64,000 bases of DNA from Pseudomonas jinjuensis (GTDB lineage Bacteria; Pseudomonadota; Gammaproteobacteria; Pseudomonadales; Pseudomonadaceae): positions 1-64,000 of the forward strand of contig NZ_FNIJ01000001.1 in assembly GCF_900103845.1 (NCBI RefSeq), given 5' to 3'. Positions 55,655 to 64,000 of this stretch are shown one piece after another. Numbering within the stretch: the stretch's first letter is position 1; every line of letters begins with the position of its first letter. The notes beneath the pieces were generated by a model. It searched no databases, was not told the DNA's origin, and saw only the letters and a program-made list of their open reading frames with translations. Both the position numbers and the translations under genes were made by a program.

Positions 55655-56449
55655 TCAATCCCTGTCCCGGTTCAGGCGGTTGGCCGCCCAGGTGAACAGC
55701 AGGACGAAAGCGAAGTAGGAAATGACGATCGCGCTGGTGTAGTGGCCGCTGCTGTTGCGCATGTTGTTGAGGAACACCTGCAGCGTCTCGTAGCGGGTGC
55801 CGACCAGCAGGTTGGCGAAGACGAATTCGCCGATCAGGAAGGAGAACGACAGGAACAGCGCCACCAGCAGCCCCTTGCGCAGGTTCGGCAGCACCACCAG
55901 CAGCGCAGCCTGCCAGGTGCTGGCGCCGAGCAGGTGGGCGGCGTCCATCAGGTCGTGCAGGTTGATCGCCTGCAGGTTGTTGCTGATCGCCCGGTACATG
56001 AAGGGCAGGGCGATGCTGAAGTAGCAGCCGACCAGTATCCACGGCGTGCCCACCAGCGGCAGTGGTCCGCCGGCATAGAGCTGCAGCAGGCCGACCGAGG
56101 ACACCACTGGCGGCACGGCGAAGGGCAGCAGGATCAGCACGTTCATCAGCGCATCCAGGCGCGGGAAGTGATAGTGCACGACGAACATCAGCGGCAGCAC
56201 CAGCAGCACGCTGAGCAGCAGCGCGCCGAAGCACACCAGCAGCGACTGGCCGAAGGCGAGCAGGAAGCGCGGGTCGCTCCACAGTTGCAGGTACCACTTC
56301 AGCGTCAGGCCGTCCGGCAGCACGCTGGCCGACCATTGCGTGGCCAGCGAGTACACCAGCGTGGCCGCCAGCGGCAGCAGCAGGATGAAGAACAGGCCGT
56401 AGACCACCAGGCGGTGGTACAGGCCGCCACGGCGCTCAGCGCTGTGCAT
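55655..56449 (-). CDS. ABC importer permease 2
   Basis: A 264-residue BPD-type permease with about six membrane segments and the EAA-like loop LMDAAHLLGASTWQAALLVV before a final helix. The start MHSAERRGG was chosen over an extended frame 33 bases upstream because it fits the gap to the upstream permease, whose end it overlaps by 14 bases. Confidence 0.86.
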   Translation of the reverse strand: MHSAERRGGLYHRLVVYGLFFILLLPLAATLVYSLATQWSASVLPDGLTLKWYLQLWSDPRFLLAFGQSLLVCFGALLLSVLLVLPLMFVVHYHFPRLDALMNVLILLPFAVPPVVSSVGLLQLYAGGPLPLVGTPWILVGCYFSIALPFMYRAISNNLQAINLHDLMDAAHLLGASTWQAALLVVLPNLRKGLLVALFLSFSFLIGEFVFANLLVGTRYETLQVFLNNMRNSSGHYTSAIVISYFAFVLLFTWAANRLNRDRD

Positions 56450-57266
56450 GGTGGCTCCGGCGCAGCAGCCACTGGTGGACAATGGTGATCAGCGTCATCA
56501 GGCCGACCAGGATCATCGCCAGCGCGCTGGCCATGTTCGGGTCGAGGAAGATGTCGCCGGCCACCAGTCCGGCGATGCGGATGGTCAGCACGTTGAAGTT
56601 GCCGGTGGTCAGCGCGTAGACCGTGGCATAGGCGCCCAGCGCGTTGGCCATGAGGATGACGAAGGTGCCTAGCAGCGCCGGGGTCAGCACCGGGAGGCCG
56701 ATGTGCCGCCAGAACTGCCACGGGCTGGCGCCGAGCAGTGCCGCGGACTCCCGCCAGTCCTCGCGCAGGGCGTCGAACGCCGGGTAGAGCAGCAGCACGC
56801 CGAGGGGAATCTGGAAATAGGTGTAGAGGATGATCAGGCCGGTCTTCGAGTACAGGTTGAAGTCCTCGATCAGCCCCGCCTGCTTGAGCAGCAGGGTGAT
56901 GGCACCGTTGAAGCCGAGGATGATGATGAAGGCGAAGGCCAGCGGCACTCCGGCGAAGTTGCTGGTCATGTTGGCGAAGGCCATGACGAAGTCGCGCAGG
57001 CGGCTGTCCACCTGGCGCAGCGAATGGCTGCCGAGAACGGCGACGAACAGGCCGATCAGGCTCGACCAGAGGGAAATCTCCAGGCTGTGGCGGATCGCCT
57101 GGCGGTAGAAGGGCGAGGAGAAGATTTCGCTGAAGTTGCCCAGTCCCCAGCTACCGCCAGCCTGCACGCTGTGCAGCGCTACCCAGAACAGCGGGGCGAG
57201 CTGGAAGGCGAGGAAGAACAGCGCGAACGGCAGCAGGCAGAGCAGGGCGGGCAGACGCGACTTCAT
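56436..57266 (-). CDS. ABC importer permease 1
   Basis: A 276-residue BPD-type permease with six predicted segments, first LLCLLPFALFFLAFQLAPLF, and an EAA loop LREDWRESAALLGASPWQFW. The start MKSRLPALL is at 57266, overlapping the phosphodiesterase-like gene by four bases. Both permeases resemble the AfuB/PotB/PhnU class. Confidence 0.87.
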   Translation of the reverse strand: MKSRLPALLCLLPFALFFLAFQLAPLFWVALHSVQAGGSWGLGNFSEIFSSPFYRQAIRHSLEISLWSSLIGLFVAVLGSHSLRQVDSRLRDFVMAFANMTSNFAGVPLAFAFIIILGFNGAITLLLKQAGLIEDFNLYSKTGLIILYTYFQIPLGVLLLYPAFDALREDWRESAALLGASPWQFWRHIGLPVLTPALLGTFVILMANALGAYATVYALTTGNFNVLTIRIAGLVAGDIFLDPNMASALAMILVGLMTLITIVHQWLLRRSHHAQR

Positions 57267-58072
57267 GCCTTCAGCAGCTCCCGGCAGACCGGCTTGTCGT
57301 GGGCGACGCCGAGGATTTCGCAGAGCGTGCCGCAGATCTCCACCTGCCGCGGGCGCGCCTGGTCGTCGAGGCTGAATGCCGCGCCGAAGGTGAACAGCGG
57401 CACCTCGCGCTCCTCGGGCAGGATGCCGCCGTGGCTGCAGTCGTCGTTCATGCCATGGTCGGAGACGACCAGCACCTGGTAGTCGGCCTCCAGCCACTGC
57501 TGCAGGTACTCCGAGAGGAGGACGTCGGCATGCCGGGCGCTGTTGCGGTACTGCGGCGAGTTCAGGCCGTGCTGGTGGCCGGCGTCGTCGATGTTCATCG
57601 GGTGGACCAGCAGCAGGTTCGGCTCATGGCGGCGGCGCAGGCTTTCGCCGTCGCAGAACAGGTGCGAATCCGGATAGTGGTCGACCCAGTAGAAATGGCC
57701 GTACTGGATCGGCAGCGACGGGTCATCGGTATGCCGGTCGCGGGTGGGGTTGAACGGCGCGCGGTTGTACAGCTCGCTGATCCAGTGATAGGCCGCCGCC
57801 GCGGTGCTCAGGCCGGCGGCGCGGGCGTAGTGGAACAGGCTGCGCTCCCGGGACAGGCGCACCACGTTGTTGTGCAGGATGCCGCTGTCGATCGGCGCCA
57901 CGCCGGTGAGGATGCATTCGTAGAGCGGCCGCGACAGCGACGGCAGCTCGCTTTCGACGCGGTACAACTGGCCGCGTCCGGCATTGCAGAGCGCCTGCAG
58001 GTGGCCCATGCAGTCGTGGGCGACGCTGTAGTTCAGGCCATCGAGGAGAACGAGGATGACATCGTGGCGCAT
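57263..58072 (-). CDS. Alkaline-phosphatase-superfamily hydrolase
   Basis: A 269-residue soluble protein of the nucleotide pyrophosphatase/phosphodiesterase type. ILVLLDGLNYSVAHDCM at the N-terminus provides a metal Asp, LPSLSRPLYECILTGV the nucleophile region, HPMNIDDAGHQHG and VVSDHGMNDDCSHGG further metal ligands. No signal peptide is visible. Sitting between the binding protein and permease genes, it likely handles the imported compound, for example a phosphonate or phosphoester, but this is only context. Confidence 0.78.
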   Translation of the reverse strand: MRHDVILVLLDGLNYSVAHDCMGHLQALCNAGRGQLYRVESELPSLSRPLYECILTGVAPIDSGILHNNVVRLSRERSLFHYARAAGLSTAAAAYHWISELYNRAPFNPTRDRHTDDPSLPIQYGHFYWVDHYPDSHLFCDGESLRRRHEPNLLLVHPMNIDDAGHQHGLNSPQYRNSARHADVLLSEYLQQWLEADYQVLVVSDHGMNDDCSHGGILPEEREVPLFTFGAAFSLDDQARPRQVEICGTLCEILGVAHDKPVCRELLKA

Positions 58073-58126
58073 CGCAACCGCCTTCCGGACTGGTCCGCCG
58101 GCCCTGGGGCGCGGCGGACGTCCGCG

Positions 58127-59185
58127 TCATTGCATGTTGATGATCACGCTGTCCTGCCACATCCGCGGCAGACGCCTGGAGGTTTCCTCCCAGGCCCTGG
58201 CGTCCTTGATCGGCTGGGCCTTGGCGTACTGTTCGTTGGGCAGCAGCTTGGCCTTCACCTCATCCGGAAGGGTCAGGTGTTCGGCGCGGATCGGCCGCGC
58301 GTTGCCCTTGGCCAGGTTGATCTGCCCGGCATCGCTGAAGATGTACTCGCGCGCCAATTTCGCCGCGTTCGGCTGCCTGGCGTACTTGTTGATGATGGTG
58401 GTGTAGCCGGAGATCACCGAGCCGTCGGACGGGATCAGCACCAGGAAGCGGTTCGGGTCGATCTGGTCGCGGTAGCTCAGGCCGTTGAAGTCCCAGACCA
58501 CGCCGACTTCCACCTCGCCCTTTTCCAGCGTGCTGATCACCGGGTTGGTCAGCGACAGGCGGCCCTGCTTGGCGATCTTCGCGAAGAAGTCCAGCCCGGG
58601 CTGGATGTTCTTCTCGTCGCCGCCGTTGGCGATGGCCGCGGCGAGCACACCGTTCACCGCCTGGGCGGCCGAGCTGACGTCGCCGATGGTGACCTTGTAC
58701 TTGCCGTTCAGCAGGTCGGCCCAACTCTTCGGCGGTTCCTTCACCAGGTCCTTGTTGACGATGAAGGCGATGGTGCCGGTATAGGCCAGCGCCCAGTGGC
58801 CGTCCTTGTCCTTGGCCCAGTCCGGAATCTGGTCCCAGGTGCTCGGCTTGTAGGGCTGGCTGACGCCCTGCTGCACGGCGATCGGACCGAAGGCGGCGCC
58901 GACGTCGCCGATGTCGGCGGTGGCGTTCTCGCCTTCCGCCTTGAACTTGGCCAGTTCCTGCGCCGAGCTCATGTCGGTGTCCATGTGCTTGAGGCCGTAC
59001 TTGCTTTCCAGGTCCTTCCAGGTGTCCTTCCAGTTCGCCCAGTTGTCGGGCATGCCCACGCTGTTCACCTGGCCCTCCTGGCGGGCCGCCTGTTCCAGCG
59101 CCTGCAGATCGGCGTCGGCAGCCACGGACAGGCCGGCGCCGAAGGCAATGGCCGATCCCAGCAGTGAAGCTAGCAAGCGATTCAT
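58127..59185 (-). CDS. Periplasmic ABC substrate-binding protein
   Basis: A 352-residue periplasmic protein with signal peptide (LLASLLGSAIAFGAGLSVAA, cleavage after Ala22 or 23) and the type II binding-protein fold. NSVGMPDNWANWKDTWKDLE and TIAFIVNKDLVKEPPKSWAD are typical of the iron/2-aminoethylphosphonate/polyamine group. First gene of the operon; the ligand is unknown. Confidence 0.87.
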   Translation of the reverse strand: MNRLLASLLGSAIAFGAGLSVAADADLQALEQAARQEGQVNSVGMPDNWANWKDTWKDLESKYGLKHMDTDMSSAQELAKFKAEGENATADIGDVGAAFGPIAVQQGVSQPYKPSTWDQIPDWAKDKDGHWALAYTGTIAFIVNKDLVKEPPKSWADLLNGKYKVTIGDVSSAAQAVNGVLAAAIANGGDEKNIQPGLDFFAKIAKQGRLSLTNPVISTLEKGEVEVGVVWDFNGLSYRDQIDPNRFLVLIPSDGSVISGYTTIINKYARQPNAAKLAREYIFSDAGQINLAKGNARPIRAEHLTLPDEVKAKLLPNEQYAKAQPIKDARAWEETSRRLPRMWQDSVIINMQ

Positions 59186-59340
59186 TCGGTGCTCCTTGGC
59201 TCATCGGACGGATGATGGTGCGGAAAGGCCCGAGCGGGCGCCGGCCAGTCCATGCGGCGGGTGTGATGCCTGCGTGTCAGCGCGTCCGCGGATTTCCTTG
59301 TCAGCCTGGATCAGCGTAGACCATGGGAGCTTGCGGCAGG

Positions 59341-59370
59341 CGGCACGGCATCCGCTGGGGAGCCGTGCCG
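59341..59370 (-). terminator. Possible hairpin terminator after apeB
   Basis: CGGCACGGC (59341-59349) and GCCGTGCCG (59362-59370) form a 9-base stem with a 12-base loop, about 20 bases past the apeB stop on the minus strand. No U-run follows. Confidence 0.4.
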
Positions 59371-59392
59371 GGAGCGGGGAACGGAGAGGGAG

Positions 59393-60682
59393 TTACGGCA
59401 GGTCGGCGCTGTCGTAGAAGGCGCGCAGGACCTTGGCGAGGTAGGTGAGGTCCTTGCTGCCGGCCAGTTCGCGGATGGAGTGCATGGCGAAGGTCGGCAG
59501 GCCGATGTCGACGGTGCGCACGCCGAGCTGGCCGGCGGTGAGCGGGCCGATGGTGGAGCCGCAGGCCATGTCGCTGCGCACCACGAAGCTCTGCACCGGC
59601 ACCTCGGCTTCCAGGCACAGGTGGCGGAAGAAGCCGGCGGTTTCGCTGTTGGTGGCGTAGCGCTGGTTGGCGTTGATCTTGATCACCGGGCCGCCGTTGA
59701 GCAGCGGGCCGTGGTTGGCGTCGTGCTTGTCGGCGTAGTTCGGATGCACGCCGTGGGCGTTGTCGGCGGAAACCAGCAGCGATTTCTGCACGACGCGGGC
59801 GAAGGCGTCGCCTTCCGGCAGCAGGCGGCGCAGCACCTGCTCGAGGAACGGGCCGTCGGCGCCGCAGGCGGAGCACGAGCCGACTTCCTCGTGGTCGGTG
59901 CAGACCAGCACGCCGCTCTGCTCGTCGCTGCTGGACAGCAGCGCGTCCAGGCCGGCGTAGCAGGACAGCAGGTTGTCCAGGCGGGCGCCGGCGATGAACT
60001 CGTCCTGCAGACCGAGCACCGCGGCGCGCTGGGTGTCGTAGAAGCTCAGTTCGTAGTCGAGGATGGTGTCGGCGCCGATGCCGTGCTCGAGTTGCAGCTG
60101 TTCGGCGAGCAGGTCGCGGAAATCACGGGATTCGCCGACGGCGAGCTGGGCGAGGATCGGCGGCAGTTCGTTCTGCGCGTTGATCGCCCAGCCCATGTTG
60201 GCGTCGCGGTTGAGGTGGATCGCCAGGTTCGGGATCACCGCGATGGGGCGGGCGAAATCGATCAGGCGGCTTTCCACCTTGCCGGCCAGGCGGAAGGTGA
60301 CGCGGCCGGCCAGCGACAGGTCGCGGTCGAACCAGGGCGCGAAGAGGGCGCCGCCGTAGACTTCCACGCCCAGCTGCCAGTAGCCCTTGCGCGCCAGCTC
60401 CGGATTCGGCTTGACCCGCAGGCAGGGGCTGTCGGTGTGCGCGCCGACCAGGCGCAGGCCATTGTCCAGCAGCGGGCCGCGGCCCAGCTTGAAGGCGATC
60501 AGCGAGGAGTCGTTGCGGGTCACGTAGTAGCGGCCACCGGCCTCGGTGCGCCAGGCTTCGCGCTCGTCGAGGCGCCTGTAGCCGGCTTCTTCGAGGCGGC
60601 GGGCAAGGCTCTGGGTGGCGTGGAAGGGAGTGGGGGAGGCCGCGAGGAAATCGATCAGGCTCTGGTTGAGTTCTGCACGCAT
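59393..60682 (-). CDS. apeB: M18 family aspartyl aminopeptidase
   Basis: A 429-residue zinc aminopeptidase. Metal-site motifs visible are [16 protein letters not shown] near residue 80, [18 protein letters not shown] near 265, and [20 protein letters not shown] near the C-terminus with [24 protein letters not shown] is also family-specific. Length and motifs match PepB/ApeB of Pseudomonas. It lies next to the rluA-min genes. Confidence 0.93.
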   Translation of the reverse strand: MRAELNQSLIDFLAASPTPFHATQSLARRLEEAGYRRLDEREAWRTEAGGRYYVTRNDSSLIAFKLGRGPLLDNGLRLVGAHTDSPCLRVKPNPELARKGYWQLGVEVYGGALFAPWFDRDLSLAGRVTFRLAGKVESRLIDFARPIAVIPNLAIHLNRDANMGWAINAQNELPPILAQLAVGESRDFRDLLAEQLQLEHGIGADTILDYELSFYDTQRAAVLGLQDEFIAGARLDNLLSCYAGLDALLSSSDEQSGVLVCTDHEEVGSCSACGADGPFLEQVLRRLLPEGDAFARVVQKSLLVSADNAHGVHPNYADKHDANHGPLLNGGPVIKINANQRYATNSETAGFFRHLCLEAEVPVQSFVVRSDMACGSTIGPLTAGQLGVRTVDIGLPTFAMHSIRELAGSKDLTYLAKVLRAFYDSADLP

Positions 60683-60775
60683 GGGAAACTCCGGACAGCG
60701 AATGGGGGCATTTTATCGCAAATGCGTATCCAGCGGCCTTGTCGCGGGCATGGCCCTATAACGTCACACACTCTT

Positions 60776-60805
60776 ATCGTTCCCACGCAGGAGCGTGGGA
60801 ACGAT
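60776..60805. repeat. GTTCCCACGC-AGGA-GCGTGGGAAC palindrome, copy 2
   Basis: Perfect 13-base arms (60776-60788 and 60793-60805) around AGGA, the same element as at 4971-5002. It lies in the apeB-rluA gap, just past the rluA stop on the minus strand. Confidence 0.8.
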
Positions 60806-60822
60806 GGATACCGTGGCGCGGG

Positions 60823-61458
60823 CTAGAACGGCGCCGGGCTCTCGAAGCGCAGGCGTTCGCCGGTCTGTGGGTGGGTCAGGCAGAGCATGCTGGCGTGCAG
60901 GCAGAGGCGGTCGTGGGCGGCCAGGGCCTCGGGGTTGGCATACAGGCGGTCGCCGAGCAGCGGATGGCCGATGGAAAGCATGTGCACGCGCAGTTGGTGC
61001 GAGCGGCCGGTGATGGGGGTGAGTTCGACCCGGCACCAGTCGCCGCAGCGTTCGATGACGCGCCAGAAGGTCAGGGCGTGGCGACCGTGCTCGTGGCACA
61101 CCACGTGGCGCGGCTTGGTCGGCGGGTCGTAGCGCAGGGGCAGGTCGATGCGGCCGCTGTCCAGTTCCGGCTGCCCCCAGCACAGCGCGGTGTAGGCTTT
61201 CTCGGTCTCGCGGTCGTGGAACTGCCGGGACAGTTCGCGATGGCTGTCGGCATCGCGAGCCAGCACGATCAGGCCGGACGTCTCCCAGTCCAGCCGATGG
61301 ACGATGCGTGCCTCCGGATAGCTGTTCTCCTGCAGGCGGGTGATCAGGCAGTCCTTGTTGTCGTCCGCCCGTCCGGGAACGGAAAGCAGCAGGGTAGGCT
61401 TGTTCACCACCAGCAGGGCGGCGTCCTCGTGGACGATCTGGATGTTCGACAGCGGCAT
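60823..61458 (-). CDS. RluA-family pseudouridine synthase
   Basis: A 211-residue pseudouridine synthase. The catalytic aspartate is in VHRLDWETSGLIVLA near residue 57, and TGRSHQLRVHML is the RluA C-terminal signature. Its short length without an S4 domain fits RluA, which modifies 23S rRNA U746 and certain tRNAs at U32. It is the last gene of the minC-minD-minE run, a conserved place in Pseudomonas. Confidence 0.88.
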   Translation of the reverse strand: MPLSNIQIVHEDAALLVVNKPTLLLSVPGRADDNKDCLITRLQENSYPEARIVHRLDWETSGLIVLARDADSHRELSRQFHDRETEKAYTALCWGQPELDSGRIDLPLRYDPPTKPRHVVCHEHGRHALTFWRVIERCGDWCRVELTPITGRSHQLRVHMLSIGHPLLGDRLYANPEALAAHDRLCLHASMLCLTHPQTGERLRFESPAPF

Positions 61459-61524
61459 GGTGTCTCGTCGGCGGGTAGAAACGACTGCGGCGGCCGAAGC
61501 CGCCGCAAGGGTCCCGGCGCGGAA

Positions 61525-61779
61525 TCAGCGTTCCGGCAGGGTGATGTTGAGTTCCAGGATCGAGCAGCTGCCCTGGTTCGCCAGTTCGACCTGGACCTGT
61601 TCCTGCTCGATCGGCACGTACTTGCGGATCACTTCCAGCAGGTCTTTCTGCAGCTGCGGGAGGTAATCCGGTTGCGAACGGTTGCCGCGCTCGTGGGCGA
61701 CGATGATCTGGAGTCTTTCCTTCGCAATGGAGGCGGTGCTGGGCGCCTTCCGGCTGCGAAAGAAGTCTAATAGGCTCAT
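61525..61779 (-). CDS. minE: Cell division topological specificity factor MinE
   Basis: An 84-residue protein with the membrane-targeting start [11 protein letters not shown] and the anti-MinCD segment [15 protein letters not shown]. It drives MinCD oscillation so that division occurs at mid-cell. It overlaps minD by four bases. Confidence 0.96.
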   Translation of the reverse strand: MSLLDFFRSRKAPSTASIAKERLQIIVAHERGNRSQPDYLPQLQKDLLEVIRKYVPIEQEQVQVELANQGSCSILELNITLPER

Positions 61780-62591
61780 TCACGTCCTCCGAACAGTCGT
61801 TGCAGGAATCCTTTCTTCTGCACATCGAGGAACCGATGCGGCATCTCTTTGCCCAGCAGGCGGTCGACCGCGTCGCTGTAGGCCTGGCCGGCGTCGCTTT
61901 GCTCGTCGAGGATCACCGGGACGCCCTGGTTGGATGCCTTGAGTACGGCCTGGGATTCCGGGATCACGCCGAGCAGGCGGATGGCGAGGATTTCCTCGAC
62001 GTCGGTGACGCCGAGCATTTCGCCCTTGGTGACGCGCTCGGGGTTGTAGCGGGTCAGCAGCAGGTGTTCCTTGATCGGGTCCTCGCCCTTCTCGGCGCGG
62101 GCCGACTTGCTGGCCAGCAGGCCGAGCATGCGGTCGGAGTCGCGCACCGAGGAGACTTCCGGGTTGGTCACGACGATCGCCTCGTCGGCGTAGTACATAG
62201 CCAGGTGCGCGCCCTTCTCGATACCGGCAGGGGAGTCGCAGATGATGTATTCGAAGGACTTCTTCAGCTCTTCCATGACCTTGCCGACCCCTTCCAGGGT
62301 CAGGGCGTCCTTGTCACGGGTCTGGCTGGCGGCCAGCACGTAGAGGTTTTCCAGGCGCTTGTCCTTGATCAGGGCCTGGGTCAGCGTGGCTTCGCCGTTG
62401 ATCACGTTGACGAAGTCGTATACCACGCGGCGCTCGCAGCCCATGATCAGGTCGAGGTTCCGCAGGCCCACGTCGAAGTCGACGATGGCGGTCTTGAAAC
62501 CGCGCAATGCCAGGCCGGTGCCGAGGGCGGCGCTTGTGGTGGTTTTACCGACGCCACCCTTACCGGAAGTGACTACGAGGATCTTGGCCAA
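61776..62591 (-). CDS. minD: Septum site-determining ATPase MinD
   Basis: A 271-residue ParA/MinD-family ATPase. The deviant Walker [15 protein letters not shown] is near residue 10, [11 protein letters not shown] near 40 and the C-terminal amphipathic membrane helix [15 protein letters not shown]. Middle gene of minCDE, 60 bases after minC. Confidence 0.97.
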   Translation of the reverse strand: MAKILVVTSGKGGVGKTTTSAALGTGLALRGFKTAIVDFDVGLRNLDLIMGCERRVVYDFVNVINGEATLTQALIKDKRLENLYVLAASQTRDKDALTLEGVGKVMEELKKSFEYIICDSPAGIEKGAHLAMYYADEAIVVTNPEVSSVRDSDRMLGLLASKSARAEKGEDPIKEHLLLTRYNPERVTKGEMLGVTDVEEILAIRLLGVIPESQAVLKASNQGVPVILDEQSDAGQAYSDAVDRLLGKEMPHRFLDVQKKGFLQRLFGGRE

Positions 62592-62651
62592 GGTGATTCA
62601 CCCCAATGAAAAACGAGAAGTTCTGGTCCCTGAAAGTCGCGGCAGTATCCG

Positions 62652-63446
62652 TTAAAGGCGGGTGATGTTCAACACGTCACCCGACAGGCTGACGTGCACG
62701 GCCTGCCCCCATTGCGGACTGCGTCGCAGGTCTTCGGCGACCTTGTAATTACCGGCGATGGACACCAGTTCGGCGGCCAGTTGCTGGCAGAAGATCCGTG
62801 CGCTGGTGTCGCCTTTTACGCCGGCCAGGGCGCGTCCGCGCATCGGACCGTAAACATGGATGTTGCCGTCGGCGAGAAGTTCCGCGCCGGGACTGACCGG
62901 AGCGAGGACGATGAGGTCGCCGCCGGGGGCGTAGATCTGCACGCCGCCACGCACCGGCGCGGTGATCAGCTTGGTCGGGCGGCTTTCGGCGACCGGCGGC
63001 TCGGCCTTCTTCTCGACGGCCGGCGTCGGGTCGGCGAGCTTTTCCACGCGGCGGCGGCGTACGGCGGGTTCGGCCGGCGCGCTGTCCCTGGCTTCCAGCG
63101 GACGGTCGCGGGAACCGGAGGCGGGCAGCACGGGGATGTCCAGCATGGTCGCCAGGCGCAGGTCTTCCTCGCGGTTGGCGCGGATCGCCAGGGTACGCAG
63201 GCCGTGGCGGCGGCAGATGTCGAGCACGCCCTGCAGGTCGAGTTGGCCTTCTTCGTCGGGCAGCTTGTCGAGGGCGAGCACCAGCGGGGTGTCGCGGAAG
63301 AAGTTCGGCGCCTGGGCGACCTTGTCGGTCAGCTGCCGGTTCAGCCGAGCCAGATCGTTGTGCGCCAGTTCCAGCACGGTGACGGCGAGCATGCTGCCCT
63401 TCAGCTGGAATACGGGGTCTTGCTCGAGGAGATCGGCTTGGCTCAT
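62652..63446 (-). CDS. minC: Septum formation inhibitor MinC
   Basis: A 264-residue FtsZ inhibitor. The N-terminal domain ([20 protein letters not shown]) targets FtsZ, a Pro/Ala/Glu/Arg-rich linker runs about 110-155, and the C-terminal beta-helix domain ([36 protein letters not shown]) dimerises and binds MinD. First gene of the operon and divergent from lpxL. Confidence 0.95.
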   Translation of the reverse strand: MSQADLLEQDPVFQLKGSMLAVTVLELAHNDLARLNRQLTDKVAQAPNFFRDTPLVLALDKLPDEEGQLDLQGVLDICRRHGLRTLAIRANREEDLRLATMLDIPVLPASGSRDRPLEARDSAPAEPAVRRRRVEKLADPTPAVEKKAEPPVAESRPTKLITAPVRGGVQIYAPGGDLIVLAPVSPGAELLADGNIHVYGPMRGRALAGVKGDTSARIFCQQLAAELVSIAGNYKVAEDLRRSPQWGQAVHVSLSGDVLNITRL

Positions 63447-63604
63447 GGGTGGCCTAACTTGTTAAATAACATCGACTTATAACGGAGCGACCGGGCAGTC
63501 GCAAGGGTGCCGCGGCGCCAGCGGGAAATCGTCCGATGATGGCAGCCGCAAAGATCGGACAGCAAGGTAGAATGCCGGGTTTCGTTCCCCCGCCGGATTC
63601 TTTC

Positions 63605-64000
63605 ATGGACCGTCCCAGCTTTCGTCCCGCCTTCCTCCATCCGCGCTTCTGGCCGCTCTGGCTGGGACTGGGGCTGCTCTGGCTGGTGGTGCAGCTGCCG
63701 TATCCCGTGCTGCTCCGGCTTGGCCGCGGCCTCGGCGCGCTGATGTACCGCGTCGTCGGCAGCCGCCGGGCGATCGCCGCGCGCAACCTGGAGCTGTGCT
63801 TCCCGCGGATGTCCCCGGCCGAGCGCAGCCGCCTGCTGAAGGAAAATTTCGCCTCCAGCGGCATCGCTTTCCTCGAGATGGCCATGAGCTGGTGGTGGCC
63901 GCGGGCGCGTCTGGCGAAGCTGGCGCACATCGAGGGCCTGGAGCACCTGCAGCAGGCGCAGCGCGAAGGGCAGGGCGTGATTCTCATGGCCCTGCACTTC
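63605..64000 (+). CDS. lpxL: Lipid A lauroyl acyltransferase (LpxL/HtrB), 3' end outside the window
   Basis: Only the first 132 codons are present. A membrane segment (WPLWLGLGLLWLVVQLPYPV) near residue 16 and the family region SRRAIAARNLELCFPRMSPA identify an LpxL/HtrB lipid A acyltransferase. The window ends in ILMALHF, the start of the H-x4-D/E catalytic motif, so catalytic residues beyond His cannot be checked. Divergent from minC, as in other pseudomonads. Confidence 0.9.
   Translation, partial: MDRPSFRPAFLHPRFWPLWLGLGLLWLVVQLPYPVLLRLGRGLGALMYRVVGSRRAIAARNLELCFPRMSPAERSRLLKENFASSGIAFLEMAMSWWWPRARLAKLAHIEGLEHLQQAQREGQGVILMALHF

Overview
The window is chromosomal DNA of a high-GC gammaproteobacterium, almost certainly a Pseudomonas close to the P. 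aeruginosa / P. citronellolis / P. nitroreducens side of the genus. The evidence is the order gyrA-serC-pheA-hisC-tyrA/aroA-cmk, then rpsA-ihfB-lapA-lapB-epimerase-wbpL-wbpM-comEA, then an ABC importer, apeB, rluA-like, minE-minD-minC and htrB/lpxL, plus Pseudomonas-type intergenic palindromes. The species was inferred from gene order and recalled families; no database search was possible.

Layout. 0.4-4.9 kb: a four-gene GldA/GldF/GldG/DUF4340-type ABC system. 5.1-8.7 kb (minus): yciK, mupP, ubiG and a methylthioadenosine deaminase, facing mtnA (8.9-10.0 kb). 10.2-19.3 kb: gyrA and the aromatic/serine/histidine supraoperon to cmk. 19.4-45.5 kb: a 26-kb block lying between cmk and rpsA, which are normally adjacent. 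45.7-53.9 kb: rpsA, ihfB, lapA, lapB and the O-antigen initiation genes (epimerase, wbpL, wbpM), then a ComEA-like gene. 54.0-59.2 kb (minus): a HAD phosphatase, a complete ABC importer and an alkaline-phosphatase-superfamily hydrolase. 59.4-63.4 kb (minus): apeB, rluA-like, minE, minD, minC. 63.6 kb to the end: lpxL/htrB, cut by the window edge.

The striking part is 19.4-45.5 kb. It starts with the membrane subunit of an O-antigen ABC exporter (Wzm). Its last 11 bases overlap gspE, the first gene of a complete type II secretion set (E-F-G-H-I-J-K-L-M-C-D). The secretin is a predicted lipoprotein and GspC lacks its C-terminal domain. After an AT-rich 659-base leader comes a 608-residue secreted protein with a clean signal peptide and no recognised enzymatic motif. 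Two strong hairpins follow, then galE, a glycosyltransferase and wzt, the missing ATPase half of the exporter. The rest is glycosyltransferases and two sulfotransferase-domain proteins, one of them a glycosyltransferase-sulfotransferase fusion.

My interpretation is a co-inherited cell-surface assembly unit. WbpM/WbpL and the epimerase downstream of ihfB would start the O-polysaccharide, the block's transferases would build and sulfate it, and Wzm/Wzt would export it. The dedicated type II system would deliver an abundant surface protein, an S-layer candidate, that could sit on that polysaccharide. This resembles in concept the Aeromonas S-layer, which uses a dedicated type II pathway and O-antigen attachment, but the assignment here is inference from gene layout.
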